64,000 nucleotides of DNA, taken from positions 62,001-126,000 of the forward strand of contig JBBRYM010000001.1 in assembly GCA_038237625.1 (NCBI GenBank), read 5' to 3'. Below, piece by piece: positions 57,814 to 64,000 of this stretch. Position 1 is the stretch's first letter. Every line of letters starts with the position of its first letter. The notes under the pieces were generated by a model, which saw only the letters and a program-made list of their open reading frames with translations, ran no database searches and was not told the origin of the DNA. The position numbers and the translations under genes are program-made. This DNA is from JAWVFM01 sp038237625. Its GTDB lineage: Bacteria; Actinomycetota; Thermoleophilia; Solirubrobacterales; 70-9.

Positions 57814-58812
57814 CTATGTCCAATCCGGACCGAAGACCGGTGGGCGCGAGACGATCGGCTTCAGGAGCAGCGCCTCGCGGGCGCGGTCGGCGATACCGCG
57901 GGCGGTGAGGCCGAAGTGCTCCATGCAGGCCTCGCCCGTTCCAGAGATCCCGAACTCGTCGCCCATGCCGACGGCGAAGATCGGCACGGGGTGCTGCTCG
58001 GCCGCCACCTCGCGCACGGCGTCGGCGAGACCGCCGACCACGCGATGCTCCTCGGCCGTGACGCCGACGCCCGTCTTCGACAGCGAGCCGAGGATCGACT
58101 CGGAATGGATCGGCTTGATGATCGAGACGTTCAGGACCTCGGCCTCCACCCCGTCCTCGCGCTCCAGCGAGTCGGCGGCCTCGAGGGCGCGCCAGACCAT
58201 GTGGCCCGTGGCGATCAGCGAGATGTCCTTGCCCTCGCGCAGGACGTCGGCGCCGTCGCCGAGGCTCTCGGGGATCTGCTCGTAGACGACGGGGGTCGCC
58301 GGCCGGCCGAAGCGCATGTAGGTGGGGGAATCGGATTCGTAGGACTCGAGGGTCGCCCGGTAGGCCTGGTTGTAGTCGGCGGGGACCACCACCTGCATCC
58401 TCGGCATGACCCGCATCAGGGCGATGTCCTCGATCATCTGGTGCGAGGCGCCGTCCTCGCCAAGCGAGACGCCGCCGTGGGAGGCGCCGATCTTCACGGG
58501 CAGCTCGTTGTGCGCCAAGCCGAGGCGCACCTGGTCGTAGGCGCGGCCGGTGGCGAAGATCGCGAAAGTCGAGCAGTAGGGACGCTTGCCGGTGGCCGCC
58601 AGGCCGCAGGCCATCGACATCATGTTGGCCTCGGCCGCCCCGCAGTTGAAGAAGCGCTCGGGGAAGGCCTTGCCGAACTTGATCGACTGAGTTGAGACGG
58701 CGAGGTCTGCGTCGAGCGCGACGACGTCGTCGTGACTCTCGCCGAGCTCCACGAGCGCGGTTCCGTAGGCCATCCGGGTCGCTGTCGGCTCGGTGACTGC
58801 CTCAGCTGCCAT
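57814..58812 (-). CDS. Transketolase, C-terminal (pyrimidine/C) subunit
   Basis: The 332-residue subunit contains the pyrimidine-binding domain (GTALVELGESHDDVVALDAD and FNCGAAEANMMSMACGLA) and the C-terminal domain. The catalytic Glu of thiamine enzymes is in CGAAEANM. It works together with the N-terminal subunit encoded directly upstream, which overlaps by 11 bases; together they correspond to one transketolase or a related thiamine-dependent enzyme of the split type. Confidence 0.88.
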   Translation of the reverse strand: MAAEAVTEPTATRMAYGTALVELGESHDDVVALDADLAVSTQSIKFGKAFPERFFNCGAAEANMMSMACGLAATGKRPYCSTFAIFATGRAYDQVRLGLAHNELPVKIGASHGGVSLGEDGASHQMIEDIALMRVMPRMQVVVPADYNQAYRATLESYESDSPTYMRFGRPATPVVYEQIPESLGDGADVLREGKDISLIATGHMVWRALEAADSLEREDGVEAEVLNVSIIKPIHSESILGSLSKTGVGVTAEEHRVVGGLADAVREVAAEQHPVPIFAVGMGDEFGISGTGEACMEHFGLTARGIADRAREALLLKPIVSRPPVFGPDWT

Positions 58813-59767
58813 CGGTCTCCTGCCTCCGCGCCTCGAGCGCCTTGGTCTGCTCGTCGATCCTCGCCTCGAGCTCCTCGAGCGCCTCGGTTGCCTGCTCGGC
58901 GGTCGGCGGCTTGCCGTGAAAGCCGAAGCGGCCCTCCATGAACGAAACGCCCCGGCCCTTCTTCGTCTGCGCGACGATCGCCGCCGGGCGATCCAGCGTG
59001 CGGCTGCGCTCCAGCGCCACGACGACCTGCTCCATGTCGTGGCCGTCGATCTCCACCGAGTCCCAGCCGAAGGCCTCGAACTTGGCGCGGACGTCGCCCG
59101 TGTCCATGACCTCCTCGGTGGTGCCGTCGGTCTGCAGGTGGTTGTAGTCGACGATTGCCGTGAGGTTCTTCACTCCGAAATGGGCCGCGGCCGTCGCCGC
59201 CTCCCAGGTCTGGCCCTCCTGGCAGTCGCCGTCGGAGAGCACTCCGAACACGTGCGCGGAGTCATCGAGCCCGTCGAGGCGCAACGCGAGCCCGATGCCA
59301 ACGCACATCGAAAGGCCCTGGCCCAGCGAGCCGGTGGAGACCTCGACGCCGGCGGTGCGGTTCATGTCCGGATGACCCTGGAGCGCGGCGCCGATGCGGC
59401 GAAGGCCCATGAGGTCCTCGAGCGGGAAGTAGCCGTGGTGCGCCAGAGCGGCGTACTGGATGGGCGCCGCGTGCCCCTTGCAGAGGACGAAGCGGTCGCG
59501 CTCAGGCCAGTCGGGACGCTCCGAGTCATGGCGCAGAACGCGGTAGTAGAGGGCGGCGACGATGTCGGCGGCGGACAGCGACGAGTCGAGGTGACCCGAC
59601 TTCGCGACCGCCAGCATCCGCACGCACTCCGAGCGCAGGACCGTCGCCCAGCGCTCGAGCTCGGGGATGGTGGGCGCGGTGCTCTCTCCGGCACCCGGCC
59701 GGGGCGGCTGCGGATCGGGCACGGGCCGCAGGTGGCTCACGCTCGCGAGATTAGCGTTGGCACCCAC
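58802..59767 (-). CDS. Transketolase, N-terminal (thiamine diphosphate-binding) subunit
   Basis: The 321-residue subunit has the GDG-type thiamine/Mg2+ motif SDGDCQEGQTWEAA and IVDYNHLQTDG, CKGHAAPIQYAAL and STGSLGQGLSMCVG, all typical of transketolase. It pairs with the following gene. Start ATG/GTG at 59767 is uncertain; a GTG at 59740 would also give a complete domain. Pathway: pentose phosphate or a specialised ketose/aldose reaction. Confidence 0.88.
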   Translation of the reverse strand: MGANANLASVSHLRPVPDPQPPRPGAGESTAPTIPELERWATVLRSECVRMLAVAKSGHLDSSLSAADIVAALYYRVLRHDSERPDWPERDRFVLCKGHAAPIQYAALAHHGYFPLEDLMGLRRIGAALQGHPDMNRTAGVEVSTGSLGQGLSMCVGIGLALRLDGLDDSAHVFGVLSDGDCQEGQTWEAATAAAHFGVKNLTAIVDYNHLQTDGTTEEVMDTGDVRAKFEAFGWDSVEIDGHDMEQVVVALERSRTLDRPAAIVAQTKKGRGVSFMEGRFGFHGKPPTAEQATEALEELEARIDEQTKALEARRQETDGS

Positions 59768-59861
59768 TCAGCGCAGGCTAAGCAAAGGGACGGATAGAAA
59801 TCAAACGCGACTGCGGTGGTTGTGGCTAGTATGCCGGGGAAAGATTGGACTCGGGACTCGA

Positions 59862-61457
59862 ATGGGGGGGACAGTGGCGGACCGCGTTTCGAAGATGAGG
59901 ATCAGGCTCTGCCTTGCCACCGCGATGGCGCTTGCGAGCGCAGGCTTGGTCGCGGCAGCCCCCGCGGGCGCGGTGGTCGTCAAGACCGACTCCGGCAAGC
60001 GGTTCAGCTATATGCCGCTGAGCGGGCAGGGGACCTCGACCCCACCCGCCGGAACCGACGCGATCACGAACCTCGAGTACCACGGCGGGCCGGTCATGCC
60101 CGCGATGCACCAGCACGCGATCTACTGGGCGCCCGCCGGCTTCAGCTTCCCAGCGGGCTACAAGGCCGCGATTGACAAGTACCTCGCCGACTTGGCGGCA
60201 GACTCGGGCAAGGCCACGAACACCACATCGGTCGGCACCCAGTACACCGACTTGACCCCTGCCCGGGCCGGGTACTCGGTCACCTTCGCCAACTCCTTCG
60301 ACGACACCAACGCCTACCCGGCCGACGGGTGCACGCCCTACGCGGGCTTCGTCGGGCCGCCGTTCGCGAGGTGCCTCATTGACGCCCAGCTGCGGGCCGA
60401 GCTGAACTCCTTCATCACCAGCAACGGCCTGCCGCGCGGGCTCTCGGAGATCTACTTCATCGTCCTCCCGGACACCGTCGGGAGCTGCTTCAATGCCGCC
60501 GCCACCAGCTGCTTCGACAAGTCGGGAGGGTTCTGCGCCTACCACACGCACACCGTCGCGAGCGGCACCGAGACGATCTACGCGAACGAGTCGTTCACGC
60601 CCCGCGATCCCACGCATTGCGGCAACGCCAACTACCCGAACGGGAACGCCAACGGCAACGTGGACGATCAGCTGTCCTCGCTGAGCCACGAGGCCAACGA
60701 GGCCAGGGAGGACCCGCTGCTGAACGCGTGGTACAACGACACCGGCGGGAAGGAGGGTGCCGACCAGTGCCGCAACTCCGGCAACGACTACGGGCCGCTC
60801 CTCGGTGGCACCTTCGGCATCGACGGCTTCAACCAGGTCATCAACGGCGCCCACTACATCCTCCAGATGGACTGGAGCAACGCGATCAGCGCCTGCGAGC
60901 AGCGCTACGGGCTCACCGGCAACGCCACTGGGGACACCTCCGGCCGCGCGGGGGACGTGCTGAGCTTCCAGGCGACTGGCAGCGACACCGACGGCGGCAC
61001 GGTGACCGCGATCAGCTGGAACTTCGGCGACGGCACCACCGGGAATGGAGCATCGGTGACCCATTCGTACTCGGCGCCGGGGACCTACCACCCGGTCGCG
61101 ACGATCTCGAACAACACCGGGCTCTCGACGACCGCCGCGCCGCCGACGGTGACGATCACCGCGCCCCCGAACAACTTCAGCTTCGGGCCGCTGAAGCGCA
61201 ACAAGCGCAAGGGGACCGCGCAGCTGCCGGTGACGACCCATGCCCCAGGCGCGCTCAAGCTGCGCGGCAAGGGCATCAACGCAGCCGGCAAGAACGTCGG
61301 CGCCGGGACGGCCAAGCTCACGGTCAAGGCGACCGGGAAAGCGGCCCGGAGGCTCCGCAGGCGCGGTCACGTCGACGTGACCGCGAAGGTCACTTTCACG
61401 CCGACCGGCGGTCAGCCGCGGACGAAGCGCAAGGGCATCAGGCTGGTCCTCAAGTAG
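59862..61457 (+). CDS. Exported PKD-domain protein, possible metallopeptidase-like
   Basis: The 531-residue protein has a signal peptide after a short basic leader (hydrophobic core LCLATAMALASAGLVAAA). The N-terminal 320 residues contain several Cys and a SSLSHEANEAREDPLLNAWYN motif that recalls an H-E metal motif, and resemble plant-exordium-like exported proteins. A PKD domain follows (about 330-420: ISWNFGDGTTGNGASVTHSYSAPG as two parts), then a Lys/Arg-rich C-terminal beta domain. Start ATG at 59862; GTG 59874 or ATG 59895 are also possible. Function unproven. Confidence 0.65.
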   Translation: MGGTVADRVSKMRIRLCLATAMALASAGLVAAAPAGAVVVKTDSGKRFSYMPLSGQGTSTPPAGTDAITNLEYHGGPVMPAMHQHAIYWAPAGFSFPAGYKAAIDKYLADLAADSGKATNTTSVGTQYTDLTPARAGYSVTFANSFDDTNAYPADGCTPYAGFVGPPFARCLIDAQLRAELNSFITSNGLPRGLSEIYFIVLPDTVGSCFNAAATSCFDKSGGFCAYHTHTVASGTETIYANESFTPRDPTHCGNANYPNGNANGNVDDQLSSLSHEANEAREDPLLNAWYNDTGGKEGADQCRNSGNDYGPLLGGTFGIDGFNQVINGAHYILQMDWSNAISACEQRYGLTGNATGDTSGRAGDVLSFQATGSDTDGGTVTAISWNFGDGTTGNGASVTHSYSAPGTYHPVATISNNTGLSTTAAPPTVTITAPPNNFSFGPLKRNKRKGTAQLPVTTHAPGALKLRGKGINAAGKNVGAGTAKLTVKATGKAARRLRRRGHVDVTAKVTFTPTGGQPRTKRKGIRLVLK

Positions 61458-61476
61458 GGCTGCCCCCGCCCGGGCT

Positions 61477-62511
61477 TCAGCCGATCGCCACCATTCGCTC
61501 GATCGGCACTCGAGCGCGCTCAGCGATGTCGTCGGGCACCTTCACGACCTCGCGCAGGTCGCGCAGCGAGTCGCGGAGCTTCGGCAGGGTGATCATCTTC
61601 ATGTACTTGCAGAAGGCCATGCGGTTGGCCTCGATCAGGTTGGCGCCGGGCGCCGCCTGTTGGAGCGGATAGAGCATCCCGGTCTCGGTCGCGACGATGA
61701 ACTCGCCCTCGGGATTCGACTTGACGTGCTCGAGCATTCCGGAGGTCGAGAGCATGTGCACTCCCTCGGCCTCCACGTCCCCGGACGCCACGTACTCCAT
61801 GGCCTGAGTCGAGCAGCCGCACTCCGGGTGAATCAGGAACTCGGCATTCGGGTGCTCCGCCCGTGTCGCCGTGATGTCGGCGGGGCGGATGCCGGCGTGG
61901 ACGTGGCACTCGCCGTCCCACACGTGGAAGCGGGCGTAGGCGGCCGGGTCGCCGGGCAGCCCCAGCTCGCGCGCGACGAACGAACCGAGCCACATGTCGG
62001 GGCCGAAGAGGATCTCCGTCTCGGAACCGTGCTCGCGCAGGATGTGGCTGACCACCTTCACTGCGTTCGACGAGGTGCAGCAGTAGTCGGTCTCCGCCTT
62101 CACCTCGGCCGAGGTGTTGACGTACATCACGACCACGGCGCCCGGATGCTCCGCCTTCCAGGCGCGCAGCTGATCGGCGGTGATCGAGTCCGACAGCGAG
62201 CAGCCGGCATTCGGGTCCGGGATGAGGACCGTCTTGTCGGGCGAGAGGATCGACGCTGTCTCGGCCATGAAATGGACGCCGCAGAACGCGATCACGTCGG
62301 CGGAGGTCGCCGCCGCCTCGCGCGAGAGTTGCAACGAGTCGCCGGTGAGGTCGGCCACGTCCTGAAGCTCGGGCAGCTGATAATTGTGGGCAAGGATGAC
62401 GGCGTTACGCTCCGCGGCGAGGGCGCGCACCTCTGTCGAGAGGCGTGCGAGGGCCTCCGGCTCGAGCCCGGGCTCTGCGGTTGGGTGGACGGTTGGGAGC
62501 TCGGTCGGCAT
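61477..62511 (-). CDS. nadA: Quinolinate synthase
   Basis: This 344-residue enzyme condenses iminoaspartate with dihydroxyacetone phosphate to quinolinate in NAD synthesis. Three [4Fe-4S] ligands match the family: C104 (NAGCSLSD), C231 (HPECGCST) and C301 (MAFCKYMK). AAGGAAG lies 6 bases before the ATG. No nadB or nadC is in the window beside it. The promoter region is shared with the divergent lipoprotein gene. Confidence 0.95.
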   Translation of the reverse strand: MPTELPTVHPTAEPGLEPEALARLSTEVRALAAERNAVILAHNYQLPELQDVADLTGDSLQLSREAAATSADVIAFCGVHFMAETASILSPDKTVLIPDPNAGCSLSDSITADQLRAWKAEHPGAVVVMYVNTSAEVKAETDYCCTSSNAVKVVSHILREHGSETEILFGPDMWLGSFVARELGLPGDPAAYARFHVWDGECHVHAGIRPADITATRAEHPNAEFLIHPECGCSTQAMEYVASGDVEAEGVHMLSTSGMLEHVKSNPEGEFIVATETGMLYPLQQAAPGANLIEANRMAFCKYMKMITLPKLRDSLRDLREVVKVPDDIAERARVPIERMVAIG

Positions 62512-62587
62512 CCCGACTTCCTTTCCGATGTTCGCCGACCCTTGCTGGCCATGATGCAGCCAGCTGAGATCAGGCGAATGACCTGCC

Positions 62588-62593
62588 TAAAGT
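62588..62593 (+). promoter_or_regulatory. -10 box (TAAAGT) of the lipoprotein gene
   Basis: TAAAGT lies 8 bases before the GTG at 62602 in the 90-base divergent gap with nadA; the overlapping GTCTAGAC is on the opposite side a TAGACT -10 candidate for nadA. Confidence 0.4.
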
Positions 62594-62601
62594 CTAGACG
62601 A

Positions 62602-63285
62602 GTGACCTCACGGCCCGCCAACCCCTCGGCGCTGTTTGGGGCTGGGCTCGGGGTTGCGCTCGCGCTCGGGCTCGCTTCGTGCGGTGGGGGCGGTGGCGCC
62701 ACCACGGCGCCTGCGCAAACCGCGCCCGCAACGTCCACGCAGGCGCAGACGCCGGCGCCCTCGACCACCCAGCGGACGACCACCTCCCCGTCCCCTCATA
62801 CCCAGCACCACCACCGCCAACGGCAGACCACCACCGCCACGCATCACCACCAGCCCAAGCCCCCACCGGTCCCGCCCGGCCTCGCCTCCGCCCTCCACGC
62901 CTACATCGCCGCACTCAACGCACACGACGGCGCCGCCCTCTGTGCCCTCTTCACCCCCGGCTCTCTCGACTCCCTGCCGCTTCCAAAGGGCGCCGGCTGC
63001 TCGGGGCTGTCGGCCTCGATCGGCTACGCCGGGCCCCACGGCCTTCCCGTGTGGACCCACGCGAAGCTTCAGCGGATCGAGTCAGTGGTCACGGAGAGTG
63101 GAGGCGTGCGCGCGACGATCCGGATCGTCGACCGCTACAGAGACAACCCCCAGCCCTCCTACGAGGACGACGTCGTCTTCCTCGTGCGTGGCGGTGCCGA
63201 TTGGCTGATCGAGAAGCCCTCGATCACCATCTACCGGGCCATCGGCACCCAGGATCCGCCGCCCACGGTCCTCGCGGCGCCCTAA
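62602..63285 (+). CDS. Lipoprotein with Thr/His-rich linker and NTF2-like domain
   Basis: This 227-residue lipoprotein has a signal of about 27 residues ending in LASC, then a long Thr/Pro/Gln/His-rich linker (to about residue 90) and a C-terminal domain beginning LASALHAYIAALNAHDGAALCALF, the helix pattern of NTF2-like (SnoaL) folds, ending with GADWLIEKPSI. Start is GTG at 62602. Function unknown. Confidence 0.7.
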   Translation: MTSRPANPSALFGAGLGVALALGLASCGGGGGATTAPAQTAPATSTQAQTPAPSTTQRTTTSPSPHTQHHHRQRQTTTATHHHQPKPPPVPPGLASALHAYIAALNAHDGAALCALFTPGSLDSLPLPKGAGCSGLSASIGYAGPHGLPVWTHAKLQRIESVVTESGGVRATIRIVDRYRDNPQPSYEDDVVFLVRGGADWLIEKPSITIYRAIGTQDPPPTVLAAP

Positions 63286-63292
63286 GCCACAC

Positions 63293-64000
63293 TCAGCGAC
63301 CGACGCGAACGATCGCGTCGGGGCCGCCCTGGAGGACCGTGACGTAGGCGCTCGACGGGCCGAGAGCGGTCGACCAGAGCCGGCCGCTCCCCTCGCTCAG
63401 GCTGTAGAGGAGCGAGCGGTGATGGCCTTCGAGGTTGCTCATGACGAGGTTCTGGTCAAGCGGCGGCGGGGTGTCGAGTTGGGCGCTCTGGCGCTCGCGG
63501 ACGGACTCGTCGTAGACGACGCGGGTTCCCAGGATCGAAGGGCTCGTCAGCCAGGCGCGCCGCGAGGCGACGACCTGGCGCACGCCGCCGGAGCCCAGCT
63601 TGCGGAGCATGATCCGATCACGGTTGGGGCCCGCGACTGCGTAGACGAGATGCGATCCGTCCAGCGAGGGATGGCCGGCGCGCGAGGGATGGCTGATGTC
63701 GGCCACGGTTTTGACCTTGCCCGGGCGCCCGGAGCTCGCAAGCCGCGCCACCTCGACGAGGTCCTGTCCCTTGTGCGACTTCGTGAAGACCAGCCAACGG
63801 TTGGAGATCGCCACTCCACCGACTCGGGTGGCGGCAACCGACCCGAGGCGATTCAGGGTATGAGCGCCGCGAATGTCGATATGCCCCTCGCGCCGCACGG
63901 CCAGGCGCGAACCGCCGATCGACGGCTGCTGCCCCGGCAGCGACTTGAGCTTCCCGCCCCTGACGATCGCTCCGGACCCGTCGGCCCGCTGGAACACCAG
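63293..64000 (-). CDS. Beta-propeller-like (TolB/WD40-type) protein, partial
   Basis: The C-terminal 235 residues of a protein running past the window edge are present. Repeated blade-like units such as QQPSIGGSRLAVRREG, AGHPSLDGSHLVYAVAG and TSPSILGTRVVYDESV suggest a TolB-type propeller. The 5' end is outside the window. Function unknown. Confidence 0.6.
   Translation of the reverse strand: MVFQRADGSGAIVRGGKLKSLPGQQPSIGGSRLAVRREGHIDIRGAHTLNRLGSVAATRVGGVAISNRWLVFTKSHKGQDLVEVARLASSGRPGKVKTVADISHPSRAGHPSLDGSHLVYAVAGPNRDRIMLRKLGSGGVRQVVASRRAWLTSPSILGTRVVYDESVRERQSAQLDTPPPLDQNLVMSNLEGHHRSLLYSLSEGSGRLWSTALGPSSAYVTVLQGGPDAIVRVGR

Noticed and set aside
59826..61370. 514-codon minus-strand open frame opposite the PKD-domain gene
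   Set aside because: Low-complexity Gly/Val/Arg shadow; the plus-strand gene has a signal peptide and PKD domain.
1..64000. CRISPR arrays, rRNA and tRNA genes
   Set aside because: No regularly spaced direct repeats and no rRNA or complete tRNA fold were seen; the only RNA gene supported is the tmRNA.

Overview
The window is high-GC, gene-dense bacterial DNA. It most resembles an actinobacterium, possibly of the Thermoleophilia/Solirubrobacter type. Supporting signs are two F420/flavin-type luciferase-like oxidoreductases, a resuscitation-promoting-factor protein, a tmRNA tag reading ADSHEFALAA (close to the mycobacterial tag), 11-bp PHO-box repeats of the GTTCAC type, and many genes whose start codon lies 6-9 bases after a TANNNT -10 box (likely leaderless mRNAs). 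No rRNA or tRNA was seen, so the phylum is inferred rather than proven.

Layout. 1-18 kb is an amine/polyamine uptake and catabolism region. It holds the end of one spermidine/putrescine-type ABC importer, then a leftward block (class III aminotransferase, PucR regulator, alanine dehydrogenase, succinate-semialdehyde-type dehydrogenase, LLM oxidoreductase). A complete second importer plus a methylmalonate-semialdehyde-type dehydrogenase follows, then an FAD amine oxidase and an amidase. A reasonable reading is that imported amines are transaminated to aldehydes, oxidised to acids, and the alanine by-product is recycled by alanine dehydrogenase. 18-22 kb carries a FAD oxidoreductase, an esterase and DNA polymerase IV.

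22-34 kb is a phosphate region: ppk1, a secreted M1 peptidase and ppx in one operon, pstSCAB-phoU, a PhoB/OmpR-type regulator and an orphan winged-helix protein, with PHO-box-like repeats at three promoters. 33.9-36.9 kb is an arsenic locus: aquaglyceroporin and ArsC going left, ArsR, ArsM and a diiron R2-like protein going right from an AT-rich operator/promoter. 37-42 kb contains uppP, a ZIP metal transporter with a DtxR-type box, two crotonase-fold proteins, an HD-domain protein and small membrane proteins.

42.97-46.49 kb is a complete 3520-bp IS1595-family element with 25-bp terminal inverted repeats, 8-bp target duplications and four cargo genes (DUF5343, two small ORFs, DUF3800). It sits in a CRP-like TGTGA-N6-TCACA site between an rpf gene and a metallophosphoesterase gene. 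47-49.5 kb has an epimerase remnant, an LLM oxidoreductase and a DUF2855 protein.

49.6-59.8 kb joins trans-translation (ssrA, smpB, rnr, plus a long coiled-coil/HhH protein) to ftsEX and a CtpA-like protease, followed by a repeat-flanked hypothetical gene and a split transketolase. The end carries an exported PKD-domain protein, nadA, a lipoprotein and the edge of a beta-propeller-like protein. Three copies of an approximately 41-bp imperfect palindrome occur at 14.9 and 57.3-57.8 kb.
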